A stretch of 64,000 nt of DNA. Source: Hyphomicrobiales bacterium (GTDB lineage: Bacteria > Pseudomonadota > Alphaproteobacteria > Rhizobiales > JAJFHR01). Location of the stretch: assembly GCA_021775475.1 (NCBI GenBank), contig JAJFHS010000018.1:98494-162493 (forward strand), given 5' to 3'. Below are positions 49,439-59,938 of the stretch, piece after piece. The notes beneath the pieces were generated by a model that was given only the letters and a program-made list of their open reading frames with translations, did no database searches and was not told the origin of the DNA. The translations under genes were made by a program, and so were the position numbers. Numbering within the stretch: the first letter of the stretch is position 1; the number at the start of each line of letters is the position of its first letter.

Positions 49439-49452
49439 TTGATCCAAATCAA
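49439..49452 (-). promoter_or_regulatory. FNR/FixK-type box
   Basis: TTGAT-CCAA-ATCAA, exact match to the TTGAT-N4-ATCAA consensus, 103 nt upstream of the 49336 start. Confidence 0.7.
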
Positions 49453-49491
49453 AAAGACCATTCATAACTGCTATGATGAAAGCGCAGTGCT

Positions 49492-50460
49492 CTAGCGCCG
49501 GGCGGAAACTCTTAAACCCGGGGCCGGGCGTTCCTGCAGGACTTCGCGGCGGAAGGAAAACAGCGAGGCCGGTCTGCCGCCGGTGGTGGTGGACATGGTG
49601 CCGGTGGCTTCGACCAGTCCGCCTTTTTCAACCAGTCGGCGGAAATTCTGCTTGTGCAGATGTCGGCCGGAGATGGCTTCGACACTACGTTGCAACTCAA
49701 ACAGGGTGAATTCAGGCGGCATCAGTTCGAAGATTACCGGGCGGTATTTAAGTTTGCCGCGCAAGCGCCCCATGGCGGTGGCCAGAATGCGGCGATGATC
49801 GTGGTTCATCTGCTGGCCCATGTGCTGAGCCAGTTGGGCATTGTGCTGGTGGCGACCCTTGCGGGCGGCTTCGGCCACAAGGCCTGCTTCATAGAGGAGT
49901 TCATAACGCTCCAGGGTTTTTTCCTCATCCCAGGCAAGGCCGCTGAGACCAAAGCACAGATTTATGCGCTGGTGCGCTCGATGCTGTCTGTTCGGATTTG
50001 GTGAATTATCAGCCCAGGCTTCTAGTGCGGGAACAATAATGTCGTCAATAATCGCCGGTTTATGTTGGCGCCAGTCTTCCCACGGGAAAAAATCATACCA
50101 GTTGTACCAGCGCCCTTGTGGGGTTTGCTTATTCCCGGTCTGGCGTCGCGTTAAGGCAAGGTATCCAACCGACACATGGGCAACACCGGGTTGGTCTGGC
50201 AAAGAGTGACGGCCCTGGTCACCGAAGGTGTATAGTTGTTCCACATAGCCGAGACTTAGTTGTGTTTGTTCACTCACCCAAGCGCGCAGCCCGCGCTCTA
50301 ACGTCAGGTGATTTTCCGGCTCGAAGGGTCCATAGGGCAGACTGCGATCTGTTGCGCCAACTGGTCTGACCACAAAGATTGCAGCCTCATCCACATCGAC
50401 GGTGACGATAGCGGCATTGAGGCTGATGACGATGCGGCTGTCTGGATGTGGATCAGTCAA
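49492..50460 (-). CDS. NadQ-like (Nudix-related plus C-terminal wHTH) transcriptional regulator of NAD biosynthesis
   Basis: Nudix-like N terminus (LPYGPFEPENHLTLERGLRAWVSEQTQL, YVEQLYTFGDQGR) and C-terminal wHTH (FTLFELQRSVEAISGRHLHKQNFRRLVEKGGLVEATG). Confidence 0.75.
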   Translation of the reverse strand: MTDPHPDSRIVISLNAAIVTVDVDEAAIFVVRPVGATDRSLPYGPFEPENHLTLERGLRAWVSEQTQLSLGYVEQLYTFGDQGRHSLPDQPGVAHVSVGYLALTRRQTGNKQTPQGRWYNWYDFFPWEDWRQHKPAIIDDIIVPALEAWADNSPNPNRQHRAHQRINLCFGLSGLAWDEEKTLERYELLYEAGLVAEAARKGRHQHNAQLAQHMGQQMNHDHRRILATAMGRLRGKLKYRPVIFELMPPEFTLFELQRSVEAISGRHLHKQNFRRLVEKGGLVEATGTMSTTTGGRPASLFSFRREVLQERPAPGLRVSARR

Positions 50461-50465
50461 GTGCT

Positions 50466-50975
50466 CTAAACCTTGAGTGGTAATGAGAATACAGCACCCT
50501 GCCAGGCAGACGCGCCGCGGCCGATGGTTTCGATGGCGTCAACCATACGCCCGTTGCGACCGAGCATATTATCGGCGTGATGGACAATCAACTTGTTGGG
50601 CGTGGCTGAGGGTGAAGCGTCGCGTAATAATTGCGCAAGCAGGTTTTCGTCTGCTTCGGGATTGTTGAGACACAAGGCTATGTAGGCAGCAGCAGTAGAG
50701 CGGCTGATGCCAGCCCAGCAGTGTATCAGCAGCGGTGAGGTTTGCTGCCAGTCCTGCACAAAGTTGATCAGCCTTTCAACATGAGCCTCGCCAGGGGTAA
50801 CATAGCCCGCTTGCGGTGTTGAGATGTCATTCATGGAAAGCTTTAAATGATTATCGCCGGTTATTGCTTCAGGTGTTTCAATCATTGTTTCTTGACCCAA
50901 CAGGGAAATGAGGTGGCTGGGTTGGTGTTGGGCAATTGTGGCATCAACTGCGGTTAGTGAACAAACAAAAATCAT
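50466..50975 (-). CDS. dual-specificity/tyrosine phosphatase-like protein
   Basis: LLIHCWAGISRSTAAAYIAL (CX5R). Confidence 0.85.
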   Translation of the reverse strand: MIFVCSLTAVDATIAQHQPSHLISLLGQETMIETPEAITGDNHLKLSMNDISTPQAGYVTPGEAHVERLINFVQDWQQTSPLLIHCWAGISRSTAAAYIALCLNNPEADENLLAQLLRDASPSATPNKLIVHHADNMLGRNGRMVDAIETIGRGASAWQGAVFSLPLKV

Positions 50976-50992
50976 ATGCTGATGCTTTCCAG

Positions 50993-51595
50993 TTATTTCA
51001 ATTGATCAAATCGTGCCAGAAACTCGGCCTGGGCTTTGTGCGCTGCCAGAGGCGTAAGCTGATACGTTTCAGCCTTTCCGGAAAGCCCTGTGGGGCGGGT
51101 GAAAAAGCGTGAGGCTTCTTCGATGCTGAAACCGGCCAGTTGGGTGGCTTCAAGAAAGGCTGATGCCTTGTCTGCACGCTTGATGAGTTTTTTGACAGGT
51201 GCGGGCAAGGCGGGCGGCAGGCCAAAGCGCCGATGGATGGCGACCATGAGGTCATCTTCGAAACTGTTGTAATCAAGACCTAATGCCGCCTTGAACGGGC
51301 TGATCATATCGCCGACCACATATTCAGCGGCATCGTGCAGCAGGGCGGCAAGTCGCCATTTGCGCTCGAATTTCGGTTTGAGGTGAAGGCAGATATCTTC
51401 CACAAGCAAGGAATGCTGGGCAACAGAAAAGGCGTGATCGCCCAAAGTCTGGCCGTTCCAGCGCGCGACTCGGGCGAGGCCGTGCGCAATATCGTCTATC
51501 TCGATGTCGAGGGGTGAAGGATCGAGCAGATCAAGACGCCTGCCACTCAACATACGTTGCCACGCGCGCGGCGGTTCGGACTTCTTTGCCTTCAT
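50993..51595 (-). CDS. HD-domain hydrolase, YfbR-like
   Basis: HAFSVAQHSLLVEDI, ALLHDAAEYVVGDMISPFK. Confidence 0.88.
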   Translation of the reverse strand: MKAKKSEPPRAWQRMLSGRRLDLLDPSPLDIEIDDIAHGLARVARWNGQTLGDHAFSVAQHSLLVEDICLHLKPKFERKWRLAALLHDAAEYVVGDMISPFKAALGLDYNSFEDDLMVAIHRRFGLPPALPAPVKKLIKRADKASAFLEATQLAGFSIEEASRFFTRPTGLSGKAETYQLTPLAAHKAQAEFLARFDQLK

Positions 51596-52185
51596 GAGCC
51601 CGGTTTTCTGGCCAGTGCCACGCATTCCCTGTGTCTGAAGCAATCGGTTGTGTGATCGTTGATCATGCCAACCGCCTGCATGAAAGCATAGACAATTGTC
51701 GGGCCGACAAAAGTGAAGCCGCGCGATTTCAGGTCTTTTGAAATCCGCTGGCTTAATTCAGTTTGTGCTGGAATATCAGAAAAAATTGCAAAATTATTTT
51801 GCAACGGTTCACCGTCGAGAAAACCCCACAGGTAGTTGGAAAACCCCATATCTTCCTGAATGGCCAGGTAGCCACGGGCGTTTTTTACAGTTCCTTCAAT
51901 CTTCAGGCGATTACGGACAATGCCGGTATCCTGCATCAGGGTTTCGATTTTTTCGGGAGTAAATCTGACAATTTTTTCCGGATCGAAACCTTCGAATACT
52001 TCAATGAAGCGGTCGCGTTTGCGCAGGATTGTGATCCACGAAAGCCCGGCCTGAAAACCGTCCAGTATCAGCTTTTCAAACAAAGGCTGATCGTCATAGA
52101 TCGGCACGCCCCATTCTTCGTCATGGTAAGCGACATAAAATTCGTCTTCGCCGGGCCAGGTGCAACGCGTAGTGGCGTCATTCAT
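51592..52185 (-). CDS. tag: DNA-3-methyladenine glycosylase I
   Basis: RCTWPGEDEFYVAYHDEEWGVPIYDDQPLFEKLILDGFQAGLSWITILRKR. Confidence 0.95.
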   Translation of the reverse strand: MNDATTRCTWPGEDEFYVAYHDEEWGVPIYDDQPLFEKLILDGFQAGLSWITILRKRDRFIEVFEGFDPEKIVRFTPEKIETLMQDTGIVRNRLKIEGTVKNARGYLAIQEDMGFSNYLWGFLDGEPLQNNFAIFSDIPAQTELSQRISKDLKSRGFTFVGPTIVYAFMQAVGMINDHTTDCFRHRECVALARKPGS

Positions 52186-53077
52186 TTTTGGGCTCTCCCG
52201 GGAATGTAAAAGTTGCCCAGTCTGGTTTAATCAGCGTTATGGCTGTGCCGTCGACGGTTATCGCCTCTCCCGCCTCAATCGCTGCATCGGCCTTGTCAAG
52301 GCGAAGTGCCGCCAGCGCACCGGTGTCGGTGACGGTTAAAACTTCGCCGATGGGTTTGTCTTGTGCCGTGATTGCCGTACCGGTTGCAAGGGGCAGGCTG
52401 GAGGAGATGGGCAGGATACGTTTGCGTGCGGCTTGTTTATGATGCATGCGCGAGACCACTTCCTGGCCGACATAACATCCCTTGGAAAAATCGACACCGT
52501 TGGTCATATCGAGATTACACTCATGCACAAAGCGCTGGGAGGAGCCGATGTCGTCGTCACTGTCGGCAAGGCCCAGATGAACCCGGTGAGCGGTATAGGC
52601 GCTTTCGTCAACCATGTTACCGGCATTTGGCGAAACGTCAGTGGTGGCAATTATTCGCAAACCGGCTTTCGCTGTTCTGGGATCAACATAGCCGTACCCA
52701 CCCAAAACAGTGCCTGCCTGTTTGTCCTCTAGCAGGTCGTTTGCACCTTCGCCCCAGAGGCAGGTTACCTTGTGATCATCGCTTAAGGCTGTGATGGTGA
52801 CGTCAGCGCGTAACTTGTAAAATGTCAGTCGTTTGGCCAGATCAGCGGCTTGTTGACGGCTGCATTCAAGCCAGTAAGTGCCGGGCTGAGGCTGGTTGAC
52901 AAAAAAATCAAACAGAATTTTTCCCTGTGGTGTCAATAAAGCCGCATAGGCTGCCTTGCCCGGATTGACGGCAGAAATATTGTTGGTAATCAGGCCTTGA
53001 AGAAAGTCCTGTGCGTCACTCCCGGTGATTTCGATGACGCTGCGGTAATTAAGGGTGCAAAAATTGAGGATAGTCAT
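52178..53077 (-). CDS. ygfZ: YgfZ/GcvT folate-binding protein
   Basis: TGSDAQDFLQGLITNNI and DFSKGCYVGQEVVSRMHHK (KGCYxGQE motif). Confidence 0.93.
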   Translation of the reverse strand: MTILNFCTLNYRSVIEITGSDAQDFLQGLITNNISAVNPGKAAYAALLTPQGKILFDFFVNQPQPGTYWLECSRQQAADLAKRLTFYKLRADVTITALSDDHKVTCLWGEGANDLLEDKQAGTVLGGYGYVDPRTAKAGLRIIATTDVSPNAGNMVDESAYTAHRVHLGLADSDDDIGSSQRFVHECNLDMTNGVDFSKGCYVGQEVVSRMHHKQAARKRILPISSSLPLATGTAITAQDKPIGEVLTVTDTGALAALRLDKADAAIEAGEAITVDGTAITLIKPDWATFTFPGEPKNE

Positions 53078-53149
53078 TGCGATTAAACTCTGCCAGTCTA
53101 AAATTGAGTTCTTAACTTAGGCAAACACAATCCGGGAATACACCCTTAT

Positions 53150-54469
53150 ATGTCATCCATGTTCGATCTCATTCTTAAAGGGGGAACCGTTGTCAATCAA
53201 GATGGTATCGGCGCGCGCGATATTGCGGTACGCGACGGCAAGATAGCGGACATCGGATTTTTTGATACCTCACAGTGCGATAAAGTGATTGATGTCACCG
53301 GTCTGCATGTCTTGCCCGGCGTCATCGACACTCAGGTGCATTTTCGTGAACCCGGCGGTGAGCATAAGGAAAACCTTGAAAATGGTGGCCGCGCCGCTGT
53401 TATGGGGGGTGTTACCGCAGTTTTCGAAATGCCCAATACCTCTCCCACCACAACAGATGAAGCAGCACTGGCCGATAAAGTGTCACGGGCGCATCATCGG
53501 ATGTATTGTGATTTTGCCTTCTATATGGGGGGAACACGCGACAATGTTGATGAACTGGCGGATTTTGAGCGTCTGCCGGGATGTTGCGGCATCAAGGTGT
53601 TTGCAGGCTCCTCTACCGGTAATCTACTGGTTGATGATGATGAAAGCCTTGAGCGTATTTTGAGCACGATCAACCGGCGGGCAGCTTTTCATTCCGAAGA
53701 TGAACAAAGGTTGATTGAGCGCATGGACGTGCGCCGCCACAATGATCCTCACAGTCATACCGAGTGGCGCGATAATGAGGCGGCTTTAAAGTGCACGAAG
53801 CGACTGGTAAACCTGGCCTATAAAACTGGTGCAAAAGTGCATATTCTGCATATCTCAACGGCGCAGGAAATTGAATATCTGGGCTGCCACAAACAAGTGG
53901 CAACGGTTGAAATGACGCCGTCTCACCTGACGCTGTTTACGCCAGACGCCTATGATCGCCTGGGAACCTATGCACAGTTAAATCCGCCTATACGGGATTT
54001 AGACAACCAGAAAAAACTGTGGTGGGGCCTCAATGCCGGTATCACCGATGTTCTGGGGTCTGATCATTCACCGCACACGCGCGAAGAAAAAGACCAGCTC
54101 TATCCTAATTCGCCCTCGGGCATGCCCGGAGTTCAGACCCTGGTGCCGGTGATGCTCGATCATGTCAATGCCGGTCGCCTGTCGCTCGAACGTTTTGTCG
54201 ATCTCAGCAGTCATGGTCCGCAGAGAATTTTTGGCATTGCCGGCAAGGGGCGCATAGCGGCGGGGTATGATGCGGATTTTACCATTGTCGACATGAAAGC
54301 TGAACGCGTTATCGAAGAAGACTGGATAGAGAGTACTTGTGGCTGGACACCGCTTGCGGGCAAACACGTCAAAGGCTGGGTGCGCGGCACTGTTATTCGC
54401 GGTCACCGGGTGATGTGGGACGATGAACTGATTGGTGTTGCCGGTGGTGAGGCATTGAAATTTTGGTGA
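53150..54469 (+). CDS. dihydroorotase-type cyclic amidohydrolase
   Basis: DTQVHFREPG, HILHISTAQEI, DVLGSDHSPHT. Confidence 0.92.
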   Translation: MSSMFDLILKGGTVVNQDGIGARDIAVRDGKIADIGFFDTSQCDKVIDVTGLHVLPGVIDTQVHFREPGGEHKENLENGGRAAVMGGVTAVFEMPNTSPTTTDEAALADKVSRAHHRMYCDFAFYMGGTRDNVDELADFERLPGCCGIKVFAGSSTGNLLVDDDESLERILSTINRRAAFHSEDEQRLIERMDVRRHNDPHSHTEWRDNEAALKCTKRLVNLAYKTGAKVHILHISTAQEIEYLGCHKQVATVEMTPSHLTLFTPDAYDRLGTYAQLNPPIRDLDNQKKLWWGLNAGITDVLGSDHSPHTREEKDQLYPNSPSGMPGVQTLVPVMLDHVNAGRLSLERFVDLSSHGPQRIFGIAGKGRIAAGYDADFTIVDMKAERVIEEDWIESTCGWTPLAGKHVKGWVRGTVIRGHRVMWDDELIGVAGGEALKFW

Positions 54470-54481
54470 GGATTTTCGATC

Positions 54482-55360
54482 ATGGTAACTAAAACCGTCA
54501 TTACCTGCGCTTTAACCGGGGGTATGGAAAATGCCCATATGAACCCGGCCATTCCGGTGACGCCGGCACAAATTGTGCAATCAGCACTTGAGGCTGAACG
54601 TGCCGGGGCGGCCATCGCTCATATTCATGTACGTGATCCCAAAACCGCAAAACCATCGATGGAGTTGTCGCTTTATCGCGACGTTATGGAAGGGTTGAAA
54701 CAAGCCAATTCAAAGCTTGTTATTAATCTCACCACGGGTGCTGGCGCGCGATATGCGCCGGGAGGAGTTGATGATCCGTCAGCACCGGGCGAAGGCACAA
54801 CCTTGACCAGCCCGGAAAACCGCGTGGTTCACATTGAGGAGTTGCAACCGGAAGTCTGTACGCTCGACATCGCCACATTGAATTTTGGCGAATATGTTTT
54901 TATGAACACGCCGGAACATTTGCGCCAGATGGCCAGACGCATTCGAAAAACCGGTACAAAACCCGAACTGGAAGTGTTTGAGCCGGGGCATTTGCGCCTC
55001 GCTCTCAAGATGATTGAAGACGGGTTGATTGACCCTCCGCCAATGTTTCAATTGTGCTTAGGGATACCGTGGGGTGCCCCGGCAACGCCAGAAACGGTTT
55101 TGTATATGAAATCGATGTTGCCGGAAAATACTGCGTGGTCGGGCTTTGGTATTGCGGCAACGCAATTTCCCATGGCAGCCCAGGTGTGTATTGCTGGTGG
55201 TCATGTGCGCGTCGGGCTTGAAGACAATATCTATTTGTCACGCGGGGTGCTGGCGTCAAGCAATGCGGTTCTGGTTGAGCGTGCGGTTACAATCGTCGAG
55301 GCGGTTGGCGGCCACGTTGCCAGCCCTGATGAAGCGCGCGAGATTTTTGATCTGGGTTAG
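54482..55360 (+). CDS. BKACE (DUF849) family beta-keto acid cleavage enzyme
   Basis: VITCALTGGMENAHMNPAIPVTPAQIVQSALEAERAGAAIAHIHVRDP. Confidence 0.92.
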   Translation: MVTKTVITCALTGGMENAHMNPAIPVTPAQIVQSALEAERAGAAIAHIHVRDPKTAKPSMELSLYRDVMEGLKQANSKLVINLTTGAGARYAPGGVDDPSAPGEGTTLTSPENRVVHIEELQPEVCTLDIATLNFGEYVFMNTPEHLRQMARRIRKTGTKPELEVFEPGHLRLALKMIEDGLIDPPPMFQLCLGIPWGAPATPETVLYMKSMLPENTAWSGFGIAATQFPMAAQVCIAGGHVRVGLEDNIYLSRGVLASSNAVLVERAVTIVEAVGGHVASPDEAREIFDLG

Positions 55361-55620
55361 TGCAGCGTGAATGAACAATCGAAATAACGTAAATCCACCG
55401 GTGACATGATGCCTTTTGAGGCTACTCTTACCGAATGCAGAGGCCCGTCGAGTTCTTGTTGCCAGAAGGTTAAAAACCGGTTCAAGACCGGGAATTCCGG
55501 CTGCATATCCAGTTCCTGCCAGATGTAGCTTTGCAAAACCGTCGGAAAATCCGGTAAATGGTAGAGAATTTCAGCTGTCGTCAGGCGAAATTTTTCAATA
55601 GCCACGCTTTGCTTAATCAT
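55357..55620 (-). CDS. Usg family protein
   Basis: FRLTTAEILYHLPDFPTVLQSYIWQELDMQPEFPVLNRFLTFWQQELDG. Confidence 0.85.
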   Translation of the reverse strand: MIKQSVAIEKFRLTTAEILYHLPDFPTVLQSYIWQELDMQPEFPVLNRFLTFWQQELDGPLHSVRVASKGIMSPVDLRYFDCSFTLH

Positions 55621-55758
55621 ATCTCCTCCTTTTTGGCTTAAATCATGTCCTTTTTGAAATTTTGACCTGTTGGCATGGTCTCATTGATATCGTTAACAAA
55701 TTATTGCTATCTGCCTTATTAGTATGACGAATTAATCGTGGCTTGGGAAGGCTGAAGG

Positions 55759-56406
55759 ATGATTGAGTGGCAGTTGGTATTAACCGGGATAGTGATTGGC
55801 GTGGCAGTTGCCGCTCCCATTGGCCCGATAAATATCATGTGTATTCAGCGCAGCCTGAAATGCGGCTTCAGTGCCGGATTGTTTACCGGTATGGGGGCTG
55901 TATTGGGGGATGGCATGTTTGCCGCCATTGCCGCATTTTCCCTGACGTCAGTTTCAGGGATATTAATCGGCTACAGTAGCTGGATTGAAATCATTGGCGG
56001 TGTGTTTTTAATTGGATTGGGCCTGCGCACGCTGCTGGGTAAAACCACGCGGGAGCCTGATCGTGAAGGAGCTGGTATTATTGGTAATGCGGCACTGGTG
56101 GGAACAACTTTTTTTATGACCATAACCAACCCGGCGATGGTGCTGGGGTTTGCCGCTTTTTTTGGTAGTGCTGGTGGTTGGGTTGATTTGCCAAATACTT
56201 ACTGGCAGGCTTTGGCGCTGGTGGCGGCGGTTATGGCGGGCAGCTTTTTGTGGTGGCTGTTTCTGGCTGGGATGTTACACAGCTTTCGTCACAGGATCGG
56301 CGATAACGCCATTGCCACCGTCAACCGGATCTCGGGATGTATTTTTGTTTTATTCGGAGCGGTGATTTTATTGCGGGTGATTATTGCAAAATACGATCAA
56401 TGGTGA
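55759..56406 (+). CDS. LysE family exporter
   Basis: GVAVAAPIGPINIMCIQRSLKCGFSAGLFTGMGAVLGDG; 6-TM pattern. Confidence 0.88.
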   Translation: MIEWQLVLTGIVIGVAVAAPIGPINIMCIQRSLKCGFSAGLFTGMGAVLGDGMFAAIAAFSLTSVSGILIGYSSWIEIIGGVFLIGLGLRTLLGKTTREPDREGAGIIGNAALVGTTFFMTITNPAMVLGFAAFFGSAGGWVDLPNTYWQALALVAAVMAGSFLWWLFLAGMLHSFRHRIGDNAIATVNRISGCIFVLFGAVILLRVIIAKYDQW

Positions 56407-56641
56407 ATTCACCGTTCTTGATGCGCTGTGACAGACCGTCGGTCATATCGGCAACAGCGTCTTCGCCATACGTCGCAACCATGTCGCTGAGAGCGGTAAA
56501 AATGGCGGCAGACGAGAGCACATCGGGATCGACGCCATCATAAACCGCTTCTTCCCAGGCATCCAGCAGGTAGCGCAGGGCGGCTTGTTTGTCTTTTTTG
56601 ATTTTCTTTTGGTCGGTAATACTGGACAGCTGGCTCGACAT
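56381..56641 (-). CDS. small conserved-looking cytoplasmic protein of unknown function
   Basis: MSSQLSSITDQKKIKKDKQAALRYLLDAWEEAVYDGVDPDVLSSAAIFTALSDMVATYGE; 3' overlap with convergent lysE-like gene. Confidence 0.65.
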   Translation of the reverse strand: MSSQLSSITDQKKIKKDKQAALRYLLDAWEEAVYDGVDPDVLSSAAIFTALSDMVATYGEDAVADMTDGLSQRIKNGEFTIDRILQ

Positions 56642-56814
56642 ACTCACAAACTCACTTAAACTCGTCACACAACATTTACTTAACAGAACATTAATCCGTA
56701 ACGCCGCTGAAATACAGTTTTTTCGATTGGCCGGAAGTAACTTCAAAGTTCTAGCATAAGCCGCTAGCCCATGTGCCAAGAAAATAACAAAAGGTTAACG
56801 GTGGGAAAAATGGC

Positions 56815-57261
56815 CTAATTGGTGGTGTTTTCACGCGATTTGGCAATTTTCGTGGCCAATGCGGCACCCTCTTTGACAAATTTCCTGATCCGGGCGGTAG
56901 CCTTTTTTGTGCAAGCTGGAAAAGCCAGTTGATGACCGCGGTATCCCTGATTGAACTTATCGACAAGAAGCGCGCGGCGCTGAGGCGTTGGTGCTTCGGT
57001 TTCCAGCAGTTCAACCATTTTTTTGCGCCAAAGCTGGCCTTCGTTGGCATTGCAGACTTCACGCAGATGGTGGATAGCGCCCAGAATTTGCGAAAGCCTG
57101 AGCAGATTGCGCTCATAGCTGCGTGAGCTGGGACCTTGATGGCTGGCGGCCTCAACAGCCGGCGCATAGGCGCTTAGTGCAAATGCCAGGCACAAAAAGC
57201 AGATTACTTTTTTGGCAGTTGAAAACATCAGACATATCCGCAGAGAAAAGGTGTTGAGCAC
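56815..57261 (-). CDS. TIGR02301 family secreted protein
   Basis: Signal peptide; LLRLSQILGAIHHLREVCNANEGQLWRKKMVELLETE...RRALLVDKFNQGYRG. Confidence 0.8.
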   Translation of the reverse strand: MLNTFSLRICLMFSTAKKVICFLCLAFALSAYAPAVEAASHQGPSSRSYERNLLRLSQILGAIHHLREVCNANEGQLWRKKMVELLETEAPTPQRRALLVDKFNQGYRGHQLAFPACTKKATARIRKFVKEGAALATKIAKSRENTTN

Positions 57262-57315
57262 ACGTTTCTTTTATCGCGCCTGTTCAGGCGGGTCGAGTGC
57301 GATTTGGCAAAAGCC

Positions 57316-58326
57316 TTAATTCTGCTGAATTTTGACGTCGGGCGAAAATGCCTTGATGACGAAAGCAAAGGTAATATCGTAGACGATATCCTGTAGTCCA
57401 TCGGCGCTGTCTTGCTGCACTACCACATTGCCGACGTCGCGGCCCTGATCAATGCGACGGGTATCGAGCGCTGAATTTTGACCGGCAGACCAACTTAATG
57501 TCACGTTTGAAACTTTAAGCTTTTTGCGCTCATTGAGCAGCTTCATGGCGACAGCCTGCTTTTTGCCCCCGGCTTCAAAGACGATGACCCGGGCCATGGG
57601 GCTGATGTCTGTTGGCAATTCACCTGAAAACAGGAACGGCCGTGGCATGGTGTCGTAGCTCTCGTAAGGATTGGTGCCGTAGCGGCGCATGGAGACATTG
57701 TTGGGAATAAGTATTTTGCCCTTTGGAAAACGCTGCTTGAATTTCTCAAACGATTCAACGCGCGACGGGATCAGGGCGAGACTGGTGTTGAGCATGGAAC
57801 CGACGATGGATTTACCGGTAAACTGCTGCCACCAGCTTTCTGTCTGGCGGTCATACATGACGAGATTTGACTTGCGCAACAAGCCGGTGGTGCCGAAATC
57901 GAGCAGCTTGTCACCAACACGGCGGTCAAAGACGACGGACGAATTGCACAGCGGGCAGAAGGTGACAGCAAGCGGTGTGCCGCCAACAGTGTCATTGACG
58001 ATTTCATGCCAGATCAGCACGCGGATGGGATAGGCGCGGGCATCACCGTTGATACTCACAGTGATAACCGGCTCTTTGGCGTTGATGTCTTTAACGTCGG
58101 CCAGGTTGGTAAACTCAGGCTTGTCAATCGACGGGATGCCGTCTTTGGGTGGGCCGCCTGACAGGATTTCCTTGAGGTCAATCGATGATTTGGAAAAATC
58201 AGTCTGCGCCCACCCCATGTTTTTCCAGCGGTCGGGATCGCTGAAAGCCGAAGACGGCTGGCCCCCCAGCCCAAAGAAAATTACAGCGACAAAAACGGCA
58301 AAGGAAAAATGGGTTTTATAAGTCAT
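57316..58326 (-). CDS. DUF3179 domain-containing protein
   Basis: RAYPIRVLIWHEIVNDTVGGTPLAVTFCPLCNSSVVFDR. Confidence 0.92.
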   Translation of the reverse strand: MTYKTHFSFAVFVAVIFFGLGGQPSSAFSDPDRWKNMGWAQTDFSKSSIDLKEILSGGPPKDGIPSIDKPEFTNLADVKDINAKEPVITVSINGDARAYPIRVLIWHEIVNDTVGGTPLAVTFCPLCNSSVVFDRRVGDKLLDFGTTGLLRKSNLVMYDRQTESWWQQFTGKSIVGSMLNTSLALIPSRVESFEKFKQRFPKGKILIPNNVSMRRYGTNPYESYDTMPRPFLFSGELPTDISPMARVIVFEAGGKKQAVAMKLLNERKKLKVSNVTLSWSAGQNSALDTRRIDQGRDVGNVVVQQDSADGLQDIVYDITFAFVIKAFSPDVKIQQN

Positions 58327-58394
58327 GGTTTTAGTTTGCCCGTGATTTTGGCGTAACTCCAATCAATCTCCTGTGAGGGATTTGAGAGGGAGCA

Positions 58395-58856
58395 TCAAAA
58401 GCTGCCTTCAACCCAGCCTTTATAAGCCTTGAGAATTAGATCAGCTGTGCCCTTTGTCATTTGTAATTGCGACAGCTCGGACACCTCAAACCATTGGGCT
58501 TTTGCGGCGTCATCGCCGACTAAAATGTCGCCGTGAGTAAATTGGCCAACAAACATGGCAATGACAAAATGATACTCGATGGCGGTATCATCGCGGCTGA
58601 TAACCTCAACCCAGTCGGCCAGGCCCAGAAAATCCGCACTGAGACCGGTTTCTTCCAAAAGTTCGCGCGCCGCTGCCTGTTGTAATGTTTCGCCGACCTC
58701 CACCAGCCCGCCGGGCAAAGACCACAGGCCTTGTTTGGGTGGTCTTGCTCCTAATACCAGCAACACCCTGTCCTGATCAAAGATGCAGGCACTGGCACCC
58801 AGCAGTGGTGTTTGCGGGTATGATCTTACTTCATTCATTCCCGAGAAGTTCGACAA
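58395..58856 (-). CDS. NUDIX hydrolase
   Basis: [24 protein letters not shown] (Nudix box). Confidence 0.93.
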   Translation of the reverse strand: MSNFSGMNEVRSYPQTPLLGASACIFDQDRVLLVLGARPPKQGLWSLPGGLVEVGETLQQAAARELLEETGLSADFLGLADWVEVISRDDTAIEYHFVIAMFVGQFTHGDILVGDDAAKAQWFEVSELSQLQMTKGTADLILKAYKGWVEGSF

Positions 58857-59694
58857 GCGCCGTCAGGGCTTTATCATTTAGCCCGGCATCTACCCCTTTA
58901 TGAGCAAGATCACTGAAAAGCTGAGGCAGATCTGATGGTGCGCCAACTTCCTTGAAGGTGCTGAGAGCATCGTCAAGTGCAGCGGCATATGTCGTCATTG
59001 TTGCCGGTGGATTATCAAATTTCTTCCCGGGAACAGTATCAGAGAAATACTGGTGATAACTTGGTAATACACCGAGCGACACCGGTATCTGTTGCGCAAA
59101 TGTGTCAAGCGGTATCCCGGCTTTCTTGCAAACCAGTGCGCCAAAAATCATCCCGAACATGAAGCCTTGTCTAGTGGTGAACAGAGCAGCGAATAAAGCA
59201 GCTAGCATTCCAGCTTTGGTACCTACATGAGTTGATTTTCCGCCCAAGATTTTTATGGCCGATTGCCATTTTTCCCAAACTTCGGGCGCTCCGACAATTG
59301 TAAGTACAGTTTCGGGTTTGCCTATTGCCGTTGGGTAGGCGTTGATGATTCCTATGAGCCAGTCGGCATTGTTTTTCGATAGCAAGCTGGCCAACGCCTC
59401 CGCTTCATTCGCCCCTCCGGTGCTGAGTTCGATAACAGTCTTCCCACTCAAGTAAGAAGCATTTTCTGTCAAGAGTTCCATAGTATGATGATGTGAGGTA
59501 ATACAGGTGATGACTGCGGGACTTGCAGCCATTGCTTGCGCAACCGTATTGGCCACTGTTGCACCGGCGGATGCCAGTGGTTCCGTCTTTTCAATAGAGC
59601 GGTTCCATACAGTCACTGAGTATCCATTTGATAAAAGTGTTTGGGCGAGTGCGCTCCCCATGGCGCCAAGGCCAATTATCGATATGTCAGACAT
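58831..59694 (-). CDS. NAD(P)-dependent oxidoreductase, 6PGDH-like / imine reductase-like
   Basis: [33 protein letters not shown] Rossmann motif; true start taken at 59694. Confidence 0.87.
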   Translation of the reverse strand: MSDISIIGLGAMGSALAQTLLSNGYSVTVWNRSIEKTEPLASAGATVANTVAQAMAASPAVITCITSHHHTMELLTENASYLSGKTVIELSTGGANEAEALASLLSKNNADWLIGIINAYPTAIGKPETVLTIVGAPEVWEKWQSAIKILGGKSTHVGTKAGMLAALFAALFTTRQGFMFGMIFGALVCKKAGIPLDTFAQQIPVSLGVLPSYHQYFSDTVPGKKFDNPPATMTTYAAALDDALSTFKEVGAPSDLPQLFSDLAHKGVDAGLNDKALTALVELLGNE

Positions 59695-59938
59695 TCTATT
59701 CCCTTTGTTTGTCGTTGGATTAATCCTCCTGGATAAGTTGTCAAAAAGAGTAGTCGGATGCACGATAGGTAACAACCTGAATTTCCGGGAAAGTTGCCAA
59801 ATTAATCTCTTTATGCGGTGATTGGCGAGTTTCACCCGCTGCCCATGCACGGTGTCGACTTTCCGGCTCGGGTGGCATTCTATAATGCCTTTGCTCATCA
59901 AAACTTTCTGCTGATGATTCATTGACCTGCAACATGAT

